A DNA stretch of 64,000 bases from Desulfuromusa sp. (lineage in GTDB: Bacteria > Desulfobacterota > Desulfuromonadia > Desulfuromonadales > Geopsychrobacteraceae): assembly GCA_016744595.1 (NCBI GenBank), contig JADGEB010000003.1, positions 93,640 through 157,639 of the forward strand, written 5' to 3'. Below the pieces are notes generated by a model. It was not told the DNA's origin. It ran no database searches and saw only the letters and a list, made by a program, of their open reading frames with translations. Below are positions 1 through 8,576 of the stretch, piece by piece; positions within the stretch are counted from its first letter, which is position 1; the number at the start of each line of letters is the position of its first letter. A program made the position numbers and the translations under genes.

Positions 1-966
1 TCAGCAGAAACAGCGGTAAAATCAGCGTTGCGCCACCAGCAAAAGATACCATTCTCCAGTAAAATCACCGTTATTTTTGATCCAGCGGTACGAGGTGTTT
101 ATCGGAGTGCTGTTCTTAACGCACTGCAGCTTGGTGTTGTTGGGCTGGAATTATCCCGTAAGGGGGCGGCCTTTGAACGTCTGTTGCCTCAAGAGCTGCA
201 ACGAAGTATGGGCCAACAACTGGGGGCACTTGCTCCGAGCGGATCGCAACCGGAGTTGCCAAAAATCTCTTTCAACTGGACGGAGCAATCGCTGATTGAA
301 CTTAATGAAGAGCTGGCATCACCTGAAAAATATGCCACATTGCCAACATCAGTACAGCAGAATGTTCCTGCCTGGACTCTATTTGGGATGTTCTTTATCG
401 TTATCCCCCTGGCGGGTACTCTGATCCGGGAGCGACAGGAGGGCACTCTCACCCGGTTGATGACTATGCCGGTTAGCAATGGGAGTTTGCTACTGGGTAA
501 AGTTGTGGCCCATCTGTTGATCTGTCTGATTCAGTTCGGCTTGATGTTGTTGGTGGGACGTTTTATTCTCCCTCTTCTGGGAACTCCGGTTTTAGAGCTG
601 GGTTCGGATCCGGTGGCGCTGATATTGGTTGCAGTCAGTGCAGCATTAGCAGCCTGCGGTTTTGGTATTTTGGTGGGGGTTGTGGCTCGGAGTTACGATC
701 AAGCGGCGATCTTCGGTTCGGTTTCAATTGTCATTGCCGGAGCGCTGGGGGGTGTGATGGTTCCGGTTTATGTGATGCCACGATTCATGCAAGATTTGAG
801 TATCTTCTCGCCGCTTGGTTGGGGGCTTGAAGCGTTTCTCGATATCTTTGTGCGCAACGGAACCGTTGTCACTGTTTTTCCACAAGTCATCGCATTAGGA
901 AGCTTTTTTCTCCTTTCTATAATGATTGCGCTGGTTATTTTTAATCGTTGGCGGCGTGGTCATTAA
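1..966 (+). CDS. ABC-2 type transporter permease (5'-truncated by window edge)
   Basis: Membrane subunit of an ABC exporter. The frame is open from base 1, so the true start lies outside the window and 321 residues are visible. The visible N-terminal third is a soluble extracytoplasmic-type region. A block of about five or six hydrophobic segments follows from about residue 130 (GMFFIVIPLAGTLIRERQEG onwards), and the protein ends in a short basic tail. The motif with IRERQEGTLTRL after the first of these helices is typical of the ABC2_membrane_3 / YhhJ-YbhR group. The ACP and hydrolase genes follow closely on the same strand, so it probably exports, or helps make, a product of this cluster. 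The substrate is unknown and the ATPase partner is presumably upstream of the window. Confidence 0.85.
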   Translation, partial: SAETAVKSALRHQQKIPFSSKITVIFDPAVRGVYRSAVLNALQLGVVGLELSRKGAAFERLLPQELQRSMGQQLGALAPSGSQPELPKISFNWTEQSLIELNEELASPEKYATLPTSVQQNVPAWTLFGMFFIVIPLAGTLIRERQEGTLTRLMTMPVSNGSLLLGKVVAHLLICLIQFGLMLLVGRFILPLLGTPVLELGSDPVALILVAVSAALAACGFGILVGVVARSYDQAAIFGSVSIVIAGALGGVMVPVYVMPRFMQDLSIFSPLGWGLEAFLDIFVRNGTVVTVFPQVIALGSFFLLSIMIALVIFNRWRRGH

Positions 967-997
967 AAGAATCAGTTGAAGTAATGGAGTTACTAGA

Positions 998-1267
998 ATG
1001 TGCAATACTCTTGAATATGAATTGGCAAAACTAATTATCGATTTTTGTAATGTTGAAGATGTTTCACCGTGTGATATTCCTTTGGAGAGCCCTTTGATTG
1101 GGCCTGACTCCCCGTTTGGTCTCGATTCTCTCGATGCAGTCGAGGTTGTGGTTGCGGTGCAGAAAACCTATGGTGTACGAATTGGTGGTGAAAAAAGCAG
1201 CCGTGAGGTGTTGCAATCACTCACAGCACTGGCCAATTTTATTCGCCGGGAAAAGGAGTCAGAATAG
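998..1267 (+). CDS. Acyl carrier protein
   Basis: Small carrier protein of 89 residues that holds acyl intermediates on a 4'-phosphopantetheine arm. The attachment serine sits in the motif FGLDSLDAVEVV (about residues 40-51), followed by the usual helix and a short acidic/basic tail. It lies 31 bp after the permease and just before the hydrolase, all on the + strand. It is slightly longer than a housekeeping AcpP and lacks the usual fatty-acid synthesis neighbours. I infer a dedicated carrier for the pathway encoded here, most likely the partner of the DarB-like ketosynthase on the other strand. The exact acyl substrate cannot be read from the sequence. Confidence 0.85.
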   Translation: MCNTLEYELAKLIIDFCNVEDVSPCDIPLESPLIGPDSPFGLDSLDAVEVVVAVQKTYGVRIGGEKSSREVLQSLTALANFIRREKESE

Positions 1268-1271
1268 TTTG

Positions 1272-2660
1272 GTGGTTCGCCACAGTTTGAGAATATCTTT
1301 TCAGCAGTTTTTTCTGCCCATCTTTATTTTCAGTATAGTGCTGTTTTCTACGGCCTCGGCAACTGCTTCAGCTTGGACAGTAGAACGAGTGGTTGAAGAA
1401 CCGGTTTTCGGAGCACAGGTCTATCTTCGTGAGGCTGGAGTTGATAATCAGAAGATCTTACTTCTCGTACATGGCATTGGCGACAGAGCTGGAAGTGTTT
1501 GGGATGATCTACTGCCGGAACTGGCATATGATTACCATGTCATTGCACCAGATCTTCCTGGCTTTGGCCGCTCATCAAAAGGCAACCATCTCTATTCACC
1601 AGAGGCGTATGCGACTTTTTTAGACTGGCTGATCAAGAGCTTACCAACTAAGCCGGTGACTCTGGTGGGACATTCTTTGGGCGGTGGCATTGCTCTGATG
1701 TACAGCACTCATCACGGTACTGAGTTGGAACGGTTGGTCTTGGTTGATGCGGTCGGGTTATTGCACCGGTTGGCAGTTAGCCAGAACTTTGTTCGGCAAC
1801 AGTTTGATATTGATGTTCCATATTCTTCGGCCTCAATTGAAACCCCTCTTGGACGTGTTGCCAGCCTATTGCTGGAAAAAGCCTCACATTTGCCCCTTAA
1901 TCCCGAACTCCTATTATCATTGCCGTTTATGCGCCAGAAATTTTTGGCCGCCGATCCTACCAGAATAGCGGGTCTCGCATTGGTGGAGACAGATTACTCG
2001 CTGTTGTTGGCAAAGAGTTTGACTCCAACCTGGTTAATCTGGGGGGCGAAGGATGAAATTGCTTCATTACGTATTGCCAAGGCTCTCGAATGGAACCTGC
2101 CACAGGTGAAGTTGAAGATCTTGCTGGAATCTGGACATACGCCAATGCTCGACGACTTATCGGGATTTCGAATGGCCTTACAGCAGGCGTTGCAGGAAGA
2201 GCCAGAATCAAGAAGCTTACGATCACAAACAACTGACGCAAAAATGGGTAGCTGTGAAGACGAACAGGGGCGGGTGTTTTCGGGACACTTCTCTTCATTG
2301 CGGATTAACAATTGTAATAATGTGCTACTTAGGGATGTTGTCACCCATAGTCTGGAAATAACCGATTCACAGGTTGAGATTGAAACATCAAAGTTGCTGG
2401 CGTTGCCTCATCGTCCAGCTCTTACTCTGTTACGTTCTCAGGTCGTTGTTTCAGGAGCTGATATTGTCGCTGAGACTGGACTTGTCTTAGATCAGAGCCG
2501 TGTAGATTTAGCCGGGGTTCGTTTTATCGGTGCGCAAATCGCCATTAAAGGAGAGGGTAACCCCTCCTCAGTGCTCTGCTCAAGTTCCATTAAGGTGTTT
2601 GATGGCGTAATAGAGCCATTACATTTGAGCCGACCTTTAATTGCCGGCGAAGGAATATGA
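1272..2660 (+). CDS. Secreted alpha/beta hydrolase with C-terminal extension
   Basis: Alpha/beta-hydrolase fold enzyme of about 462 residues. I chose GTG at 1272 (TTG 1269 is the alternative) because the frame upstream overlaps the ACP gene, an AGGAG lies 14 bp before it, and the protein then begins with a basic stretch plus a hydrophobic signal segment ending near ASATASA. The nucleophile elbow GHSLGGG, an oxyanion-type HGIG motif, a likely acid in WGAKDE and the base in SGHTPML are all present. About 140 extra residues after the fold (from about residue 330) have repeating short beta-type segments with no domain I recognise. It starts 4 bp after the ACP stop, so the two are probably cotranscribed. 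It may release or trim a lipid product in the envelope; the substrate is unknown. Confidence 0.75.
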   Translation: MVRHSLRISFQQFFLPIFIFSIVLFSTASATASAWTVERVVEEPVFGAQVYLREAGVDNQKILLLVHGIGDRAGSVWDDLLPELAYDYHVIAPDLPGFGRSSKGNHLYSPEAYATFLDWLIKSLPTKPVTLVGHSLGGGIALMYSTHHGTELERLVLVDAVGLLHRLAVSQNFVRQQFDIDVPYSSASIETPLGRVASLLLEKASHLPLNPELLLSLPFMRQKFLAADPTRIAGLALVETDYSLLLAKSLTPTWLIWGAKDEIASLRIAKALEWNLPQVKLKILLESGHTPMLDDLSGFRMALQQALQEEPESRSLRSQTTDAKMGSCEDEQGRVFSGHFSSLRINNCNNVLLRDVVTHSLEITDSQVEIETSKLLALPHRPALTLLRSQVVVSGADIVAETGLVLDQSRVDLAGVRFIGAQIAIKGEGNPSSVLCSSSIKVFDGVIEPLHLSRPLIAGEGI

Positions 2661-2695
2661 CAACTGTCAGGTTTTATAGTTTTTATGTTTGCTTG

Positions 2696-3844
2696 TCAGC
2701 AGACAGTTAAATGCATATAGCACATGGAAAAGCGACCACTCTCAGGAATGAAACAAAGGAGTTTGTCCCCTTTTTTTAGCTGGCCAGAATGGAACAGTTC
2801 TTCAAGCATGATGTAGATTGAAGCTGCTCCGGTATTTCCCTTGCTGGTCAGATTGGTAAACCAACGTTCAGTTGGAATCGCAAAACCAATTTTTTCCATT
2901 CTATCGAACAGGTCAACGCGAAAATAGTCAGAAGAGTAGTGGGGTAAAAACCAGTCGATAGCTTCAGCTTGTAGATCATGTTTGCCAATCAATTGTGCTA
3001 GGGCGCGTTCGATTGCGATAGTTAAAATTTCACGATTAAGCAGTTTTACATCTTGCTTGATGAGGAAACTGGAATGTGCCACTGCTTCTGTTAGGCTCGG
3101 ATGTTCACGCCAGCCACGTAGAGATCCATCTTCCAATTTGTCTGCCCCTGCATACATGCAGGTTTCTAGTTCATGGGCGTAGGAGATGAGGTCGATCCAG
3201 TCAATTCGCAGTGAAAGTCCCTGCTCTGATGGTTGATCGCTTAAGAATGCGGCTCCGGCACCATCTGAGAGCATCCAACGGAGAAAATCGGCTTCGAAAC
3301 TGAGAGTCGGTTGTAATTCCAGTTGTTCTGCTTTATCGGGATCGATCTCACCGCACATCCCTGCCTGCGTATAGGAAGAAGCAATTTCTGACCCTGTTGC
3401 AACCGCATTGCCAGACAATCCCAAAGCAACATTCATCCACGCATATTTCAGTGCACTCATCCCTGAGGTACAGACACCGGCAGCGCTGAGAACTTCACAA
3501 GAGCGGCCACCAAGCTCTCCATGAACCATTGGTGCATGACCTGGGATCATCTGGTCAGGAGTTGACGTTCCGCAACAGAGACATTCAATATCCTCTACGG
3601 CAAAATTATCATAAGGTTTCAATTTTCGAACCGCTTCGGCACTCAGTTCGGCGTTGTTGTGAGTTGATTGTCCCGTTTCCGGGTCAATAGCATAGTGGCG
3701 GGTCTGAATTTTATTATTGCGTAGAATAATTCGACGCGTCCGTGAAGGAAGTTGATTCACCATACCAAGAACTTTTTCCATCTGGTCATTGGTGATTGGT
3801 TGATTCGGCATGAACGTAGCGAGATCATTAATATAAACAGACAT
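2696..3844 (-). CDS. KAS III-like ketosynthase, StlD/DarB family
   Basis: Thiolase-fold condensing enzyme of 382 residues that joins an acyl thioester to a second acyl unit. The catalytic Cys is in AAGVCTSGMSALK, the His in FLPHYSSDYF and the Asn in SKGNTGAAS, which is the KAS III Cys-His-Asn triad. The N-terminus (FMPNQPITNDQMEKVLG, then SRTRRIILRNN) resembles the StlD/DarB branch that makes dialkylresorcinol-type cores, rather than FabH; this family call is from memory. It starts 5 bp after the stop of the radical SAM gene and is read in the same direction, so the two form an operon. It converges on the hydrolase gene. Together with the ACP and exporter, this suggests a resorcinol- or alkyl-lipid-like product, which is inference. 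Confidence 0.7.
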   Translation of the reverse strand: MSVYINDLATFMPNQPITNDQMEKVLGMVNQLPSRTRRIILRNNKIQTRHYAIDPETGQSTHNNAELSAEAVRKLKPYDNFAVEDIECLCCGTSTPDQMIPGHAPMVHGELGGRSCEVLSAAGVCTSGMSALKYAWMNVALGLSGNAVATGSEIASSYTQAGMCGEIDPDKAEQLELQPTLSFEADFLRWMLSDGAGAAFLSDQPSEQGLSLRIDWIDLISYAHELETCMYAGADKLEDGSLRGWREHPSLTEAVAHSSFLIKQDVKLLNREILTIAIERALAQLIGKHDLQAEAIDWFLPHYSSDYFRVDLFDRMEKIGFAIPTERWFTNLTSKGNTGAASIYIMLEELFHSGQLKKGDKLLCFIPESGRFSMCYMHLTVC

Positions 3845-3849
3845 AAAAA

Positions 3850-5142
3850 TTAAACCTTTGCCTTGCTGTGTCCCTCATGGAGCAAGCTGGCGTAACGTTG
3901 ATAGAAAAGTTCCTCATCCAGCCGAGTGGGTAGCACGGCATTGGTCAAAGTGTAGTAATCGAGATCGTGGATCATTATCTGTGATTGCAGTTGTCGGTGC
4001 AATTGGGTTCCTGGTAGCGGTGTCAGAATCGTGTGCATCGGCAACTCAATGGCCTGCTCGCGAACAAAATGACCCAATTGATCAAATTGTCTCTCAGTAT
4101 AGTCTGGAGAGATGATGAAATCACCAACAATTGTCAAGCCAAGCTGGTGCAGAATATCGATCGCTTCGCAATTGGTCTTTGCATTGTTTTCTTTGTTCAT
4201 CTGCTTCAACACAGTATCGTCAATCTCTTCAAAGCCAATAATGACGGCACGTAGGCCGATCTCTTTCCAGCGTTTGAGGAGCTGAGGGTGGCGGACAACC
4301 AGATCAGAACGGACATCTGCCAAATATTGTTTTTTGATTCCTGCTTTTTCGATCGCATCAGCTAGTTGCCATGCATGAGATGGATTACCAAAGCTATTGG
4401 CATCAACCAGGCGGATAACTGGAGTTTGCTCTAGTGCATTGATGTCTCGCAAAACTGCTTCAATTTCTGCTGATAGATAGCGTCCGCCTGTCAGAGGTGC
4501 AATACAGCAGAAGTTGCAGTCGTAAGGACAGCCAGCCGCACTGGCAACCAGACCCATTTTAAGCCCAAGACTCTGTAGCGTATAGTGAGAACGGTAACTA
4601 TCAACCAAGTCATAGCGTGTGGCAGCATTATTCACCAGATCATTGTGGTGATATTGTCGTGGCTGCCAGCGCAAAGGTGTATTTGGTGTGCTCGGAGCGA
4701 CCCCTGGAATTTGAATATTGTTGGCACTTTCAAGCGCCTCAACTAGTTCAAGGAAGCTCTGCTTTCCCAACCCCATAACAATCCAGTCAATTTCGGGACG
4801 ATTAAAGAACTCGGGATCGGATGAAGCGTGAGTGCCACCCACGACAATCTGTGCCGGACAATTTTGTTTGATTTTTCGAGCCAGCTTGAGAACCGTATTG
4901 GCTTCACAGGTCATGGCGGTGAAACCAACGACTTCTGGATTAAAAGTTGTCAGCTGGTTTTGTAGGTTGTCAGGTTCCACCTTCAGATCTAGAATATGTA
5001 CGTCATGTTGACATAAGTTTCCAGCTAATGCCTCCAAAGCTAGAGGCTCACCCCGGAAAATCTGTTTAAGTGAAGTAATGCCATAGCGCTCTTCCGGTAT
5101 ACTTCGACCACAATTTGGTGGATTAACTAATAGAATACGCAT
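3850..5142 (-). CDS. B12-binding domain radical SAM protein
   Basis: Radical SAM enzyme of 430 residues from ATG 5142; an in-frame TTG at 5154 is less likely. The N-terminal half is a Rossmann-like cobalamin-binding module that starts MRILLVNPPNCG and includes the GFTAMTCEAN and VVGGTHASSDPE blocks. The radical SAM core has the CPYDCNFCC motif, a CxxxCxxC site for the 4Fe-4S cluster that cleaves SAM. Such proteins often methylate or rearrange unactivated carbons, or act in lipid and antibiotic pathways. The stop is 5 bp from the start of the DarB-like ketosynthase, so the two are cotranscribed. It probably modifies the product of that ketosynthase. The specific reaction is unknown. Confidence 0.85.
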   Translation of the reverse strand: MRILLVNPPNCGRSIPEERYGITSLKQIFRGEPLALEALAGNLCQHDVHILDLKVEPDNLQNQLTTFNPEVVGFTAMTCEANTVLKLARKIKQNCPAQIVVGGTHASSDPEFFNRPEIDWIVMGLGKQSFLELVEALESANNIQIPGVAPSTPNTPLRWQPRQYHHNDLVNNAATRYDLVDSYRSHYTLQSLGLKMGLVASAAGCPYDCNFCCIAPLTGGRYLSAEIEAVLRDINALEQTPVIRLVDANSFGNPSHAWQLADAIEKAGIKKQYLADVRSDLVVRHPQLLKRWKEIGLRAVIIGFEEIDDTVLKQMNKENNAKTNCEAIDILHQLGLTIVGDFIISPDYTERQFDQLGHFVREQAIELPMHTILTPLPGTQLHRQLQSQIMIHDLDYYTLTNAVLPTRLDEELFYQRYASLLHEGHSKAKV

Positions 5143-5216
5143 TTGAACCAACAATAAAAAAGCTGAAAATAATGGATTGCTTATAAAAATATATAATTAG
5201 CAAAAGATCTGTAAAC

Positions 5217-5249
5217 ACAAAATCCCCGCCAACAAAGCGAGGATTTTGT
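5217..5249 (-). terminator. Rho-independent terminator-like hairpin
   Basis: A 9-bp perfect stem (5217-5225 with 5241-5249) encloses a GC-rich inner part. On the minus strand it follows the stop of the DUF4410 lipoprotein gene and precedes the radical SAM gene, so it separates the two transcripts. Confidence 0.6.
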
Positions 5250-5286
5250 AACATATATTTAAATTTTAAGCCTCTGCTATTTGTTC

Positions 5287-5787
5287 TTACAGTTTACTTT
5301 GCAGTTGCTTAATGGCGTTACGGTTGAGGGTCTGTGCGCAGTAAGTGCCACCCTTGCTTGATCCTACTCCATCTTTCCACTCACTGACCATTTTCTTTTG
5401 GCTATCCAGAAGTTGGTAATTTAAGTCAAGAGAAGAAGATCCTGCACCAAAGCCAACAAAAGCTCTCGCTGCACGGTTACCCGGATTGAATTTATCAACG
5501 TCAATAATTAACAGGTGGCCGGGGCCACTGAAGTCGCTGCGGGATTTTAATAACTTTGCCGTATACCCAGCTCGGTTCAGTTGTTTGATAATATCGCGAT
5601 CCATCCAGGTTCCTACTCGTTTTAGCTCAGCAATTTGATCTTGAGTCATATCGCTGGTGTTTCCACGGAGAGATAAAACAGAGATTTCACCCGCTGCTCC
5701 AGGTTTGAAAGTTGATTTTGCACTATTGCAACCGGTTGTCAGGGCAATAAAAAGGATAAATAGTCCGAACAAAAATGATTTTCTCAA
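5287..5787 (-). CDS. DUF4410 family lipoprotein
   Basis: Small lipoprotein of about 166 residues. The best start is TTG at 5787, because GGAGG lies 8 bp upstream and the protein then begins with a basic residue pair, a hydrophobic stretch and a lipobox ending ALTTGC. Longer in-frame extensions upstream have no ribosome-binding site. After the acylated Cys there is a compact domain with features of DUF4410: a segment around LKRVGTWMDRDIIKQL, then an IIDVDKFNPGNRAARAFVGF region. These proteins are envelope-located and of unknown function. The gene sits next to the left boundary of the tRNA-Phe island (repeat at 5917-6005) and is outside it. Confidence 0.7.
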   Translation of the reverse strand: MRKSFLFGLFILFIALTTGCNSAKSTFKPGAAGEISVLSLRGNTSDMTQDQIAELKRVGTWMDRDIIKQLNRAGYTAKLLKSRSDFSGPGHLLIIDVDKFNPGNRAARAFVGFGAGSSSLDLNYQLLDSQKKMVSEWKDGVGSSKGGTYCAQTLNRNAIKQLQSKL

Positions 5788-5916
5788 CAAAATTTCCTCC
5801 CGTAGTGGTTGTTGGTTTTTTATAATAAAAAAGAACTCAGGATAAGTTTTTTTGTCGGTGGTGTCTACAGATAAAGTAAGCTCATGATGTTTTTCTGTCA
5901 CCCGGAGTGCAGCATA

Positions 5917-6005
5917 AATAAAAAAGGGTCACAGCGTAAGCCGTGACCCTTTCAAATTTGCTGGTGCCCAGAGATAGAATTGAACTGCCGACATGAGGAC
6001 TTTTC
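5917..6005 (-). repeat. Left attachment-site remnant: tRNA-Phe 3' half plus terminator
   Basis: This stretch duplicates 10178-10264, which holds the terminator and 3' half of the intact tRNA-Phe gene. The match covers the terminator hairpin (5923-5932 with 5943-5952), the CCA end, acceptor 3' strand, T-arm and variable region. It stops in the anticodon loop, the usual crossover point of tRNA-targeting tyrosine integrases. I count about four substitutions and two one-base indels, so the copy has decayed. It cannot fold as a tRNA because the 5' half is missing. With the intact tRNA it brackets a 4.2-kb island. Confidence 0.85.
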
Positions 6006-6045
6006 GACAGTGTCCGGCAGGTTTGTAGCACTGGTTTCTGGGGAG

Positions 6046-7263
6046 TTATCCTTCCGTCATCTCCACTCCCTCTGGATAGAGTTGCGGGAAATAGTATCCA
6101 GCGACTTTGGTTGGAAATGCCAGCCGAACAGGGGCTCTTTCTGAATCCGAAGTCAGGAGTTTCTTTTCAAGGAGATTTTTGAGGATGCGACGTGCCGTTC
6201 GATCGGGCTTGCCAGTAATACGCGCAACTTCTCCTCTGGGGACTGCTCCGCGAAAAAAAGCTTCGCGTAGTAAGTAGATCGCTTCCGACTGCAACTCTCC
6301 AAAGCTAACCTGTCGATCAACATACCCTTCTAATCGACGCAGAAATCCATCTAACTCTAAGCGTTCTGACATGAATGAAATTTGGTCTAGAGCTGTTCTC
6401 AAGAAGAATGTGCAGAAACCAAGTAAGCCTTTGTTGGATAGATTTCCTCTTCCGTCCAGATCTCCACGACGGTGTTCGTCAGCATCTGCCAACGCTTCCA
6501 TGTAGGTTGTTCGGTTTCGTGCCAGCCCTCTTGAAACGGTCCACAATCCATGCCCATCTATACGTGCCTTGACCAGGCAAGCAAGTGTAAAGAGGCGTGT
6601 CACTCTGCCATTGCCATCCAGAAAAGGGTGTATCCAAGCTAGGCGGTGATGTGCTGCCGCTGCTGCTATTACTTTTCGTATATCTCCCAGTTTAATATTT
6701 CCGTAGCAGTCATCGAAGCGCGTTAAAAAAGAATCGAGGGTTTCTGGGGGGGGAGGAAGATGTTGACCGACTTCGACCTTGTCTTCACGCAATTTTCCTG
6801 GAGTAACTATTTTGATGTCTCCGTCGGTGGTCTCGATTTGCCTGAATTCATCAGGAATCCGGTTATAAAATTCTTGGTGAATCCAACAGAGAAATGTCTG
6901 GGAACATATTGTCTCATCAGGGTTTTTAGCGAGTTTTTGTTCGATTAATCGTTGAACATCTATGTGGGCAACACTCTCCACTTGCAGAGCACGCTTTGCT
7001 GGTTCATGTGAGTAGTTGTGAGCCATAGCTCGTTCGATATCTACAGGGTGGGTATGGTGTCCTTCAATCAGATTAGAGTAATAGCTGTTCATAGTGCGGA
7101 CAAGCTCTACAACTCCCTTACGAGTCTGTGGTGGCAGTTTTTCCCCTAGTGCTGCAGACTGACGTATCACCTCGATTGCAAGATTATTTAGCTCTTCACC
7201 TTTGGCAGTGGGGAACATTGGTTCCATTTGTTGAATTTTGTTGTAGAGAGCACTTTGAGCCAC
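6046..7263 (-). CDS. Fic family protein (probable AMP-transferase)
   Basis: Fic-fold enzyme of 405 residues, expected to transfer AMP (or another phosphate-containing group) from a nucleotide to a target hydroxyl. The catalytic motif HPFLDGNGRVTR is complete, near residue 210. Upstream, near residue 65, the sequence YSNLIEGHH fits the (S/T)xxxE(G/N) inhibitory helix, so activity is probably held off by an intramolecular glutamate. The C-terminal third resembles a winged helix (RGEVARITGKPDRTARRILKNL), as in many Fic-HTH proteins, so it may bind DNA. The start is GTG 7263 with AAAGGAG 7 bp upstream. It lies just inside the left end of the island. An IS30 element sits 44 bp upstream of the start and may have cut it off from its promoter. 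Confidence 0.9.
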   Translation of the reverse strand: MAQSALYNKIQQMEPMFPTAKGEELNNLAIEVIRQSAALGEKLPPQTRKGVVELVRTMNSYYSNLIEGHHTHPVDIERAMAHNYSHEPAKRALQVESVAHIDVQRLIEQKLAKNPDETICSQTFLCWIHQEFYNRIPDEFRQIETTDGDIKIVTPGKLREDKVEVGQHLPPPPETLDSFLTRFDDCYGNIKLGDIRKVIAAAAAHHRLAWIHPFLDGNGRVTRLFTLACLVKARIDGHGLWTVSRGLARNRTTYMEALADADEHRRGDLDGRGNLSNKGLLGFCTFFLRTALDQISFMSERLELDGFLRRLEGYVDRQVSFGELQSEAIYLLREAFFRGAVPRGEVARITGKPDRTARRILKNLLEKKLLTSDSERAPVRLAFPTKVAGYYFPQLYPEGVEMTEG

Positions 7264-7307
7264 AATGAACTCCTTTCTTTTTTGATTATTGCCAATAATT
7301 ATCAGAG

Positions 7308-8383
7308 CCCGGATTCAAGTTGTAAGTGCAACTCTAGTTGCTTGGTTTGAAGGATAAGCTGCGGTAGGCTACCGGCTTCTTTCACCGACCAAAGTAAGAG
7401 GAGCACGATGAGTCACTACACGCAGCTTACCCGAGAAGAAAGATACCAGATTAGCGTCTTAAAAACAGCAGGGCATAATCAAGTCGATATCGCAAAGGTT
7501 ATAGGCCGTCACAAATCCACTGTCAGTCGGGAGCTGTCCCGAAACCGTGGATTGAGAGGTTATCGGCCCAAGCAAGCAAATAACTTCGCTGAAAGCCGTC
7601 GCCAAGCTAAGTCGGTTCCAAAAATCGCTCCAGAGTCTTGGACACGGGTTGAATGTCTTTTGAACGAAGACTGGAGCCCAGAACAAGTCAGCTTTTGGTT
7701 GCGAAATGAAGAAGGTATCCTGATCAGCCCTGAATGGATTTATCAATACATTCTTCAGGATAAACAATCTGGTGGTGATCTTTACAGCCATTTGCGCTGC
7801 CAAAAGCAGCGAAAGAAACGTTACGGCGCCCCAGATCGGCGTGGACAGATCAAAGGACGTGTGTCCATCGACGAGAGACCCGACGTGGTCAACCAACGTA
7901 CTCGTATCGGTGACTGGGAAGCCGATACCGTCATTGGTAAACAAGGTGGCACCGTGCTGGTCACATTAGTCGAACGCAAGACTCGTTGGAGTATGATTGG
8001 CAAAGCCCCAAACCGAACAGCACAAGAGGTCACAACCGTAATATTGGAACGCCTACATCCATTGATGTCTCACGTTCAAACCTTGACCTATGACAACGGA
8101 AAAGAGTTTTCCCAACACCAGGAGATTTCCAAAGAGCTTCATTGTAGCGGTTACTTTGCTCACCCCTATCATTCTTGGGAGCGAGGGTTGAACGAAAACA
8201 CGAACGGGCTTATTCGCCAGTTTTTCCCCAAAGGGAAGGATCTTTCCGAGGTAACTGATGCGGAAGTTCAAGAAGTCATGAACAAACTTAACAATCGTCC
8301 CAGAAAATGCCTTGGCTTTAAAACACCTAATCAGGTATTTTTTGGAATCAATCCACCGGTTGCACTAGCGAGTTGAATCCGGG
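7308..8383 (+). mobile_element. IS30-family insertion sequence, complete
   Basis: The element is 1076 bp. The terminal inverted repeats are 7308-7332 and 8359-8383 and match at 21 of 25 positions, both with outer end CCCGGATTCAA. A direct repeat GAG flanks it on both sides (7305-7307 and 8384-8386), the 2-3 bp target duplication expected for IS30. One intact transposase gene fills most of it, and its stop codon lies inside the right inverted repeat. The intact ends and frame suggest a recent, possibly active insertion. Confidence 0.9.
7408..8376 (+). CDS. IS30 family transposase
   Basis: DDE transposase of 322 residues that cuts and joins the ends of its insertion sequence. The N-terminal helix-turn-helix (LTREERYQISVLKTAGHNQVDIAKVIGRHKSTVSREL, given here in part) binds the inverted repeats. 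The catalytic core shows the first Asp in GDWEADTVIGK, the second in LTYDNGKEF and the Glu in WERGLNENTNGLIRQFFPKG, which is the IS30 signature. Length and order match the family and no frameshift is seen. ATG 7408 follows an AGGAG 5 bp upstream. It is divergent from fic, and its last codons overlap the right inverted repeat. Confidence 0.95.
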   Translation: MSHYTQLTREERYQISVLKTAGHNQVDIAKVIGRHKSTVSRELSRNRGLRGYRPKQANNFAESRRQAKSVPKIAPESWTRVECLLNEDWSPEQVSFWLRNEEGILISPEWIYQYILQDKQSGGDLYSHLRCQKQRKKRYGAPDRRGQIKGRVSIDERPDVVNQRTRIGDWEADTVIGKQGGTVLVTLVERKTRWSMIGKAPNRTAQEVTTVILERLHPLMSHVQTLTYDNGKEFSQHQEISKELHCSGYFAHPYHSWERGLNENTNGLIRQFFPKGKDLSEVTDAEVQEVMNKLNNRPRKCLGFKTPNQVFFGINPPVALAS

Positions 8384-8406
8384 GAGTATAACATGTGAAA
8401 AACAAC

Positions 8407-8430
8407 TTGACCACTAAGTTGGCCACTATT
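8407..8430. repeat. 12-bp tandem repeat pair A
   Basis: Two adjacent 12-mers, TTGACCACTAAG then TTGGCCACTATT, share the core TTGRCCACTA. They match the pair at 8553-8576. They may be binding sites for a lost integrase, excisionase or replication protein of the island. Confidence 0.6.
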
Positions 8431-8552
8431 TATCTGTCATGTAGCCAATGGATTGTGTTAGGTGTTTTTGAGTTAACTATCTTTATTAATAAGGCAAAAA
8501 GTTGTTATTCAACGGAGTAGGCTAGTTGGAAATGTTAGTTTAATTGGATAGG

Positions 8553-8576
8553 TTGGCCACTGTTTTGGCCACTAAT
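8553..8576. repeat. 12-bp tandem repeat pair B
   Basis: Two adjacent 12-mers, TTGGCCACTGTT then TTGGCCACTAAT, have the same core as the pair 146 bp to the left. The paired spacing of one repeat length is typical of protein-binding iterons or integrase arm sites. Confidence 0.6.

Noticed and set aside
1098..1271. Extended N-terminus of the alpha/beta hydrolase
   Set aside because: This stretch overlaps the ACP gene in another frame, while a signal peptide and ribosome-binding site support the start at 1272.
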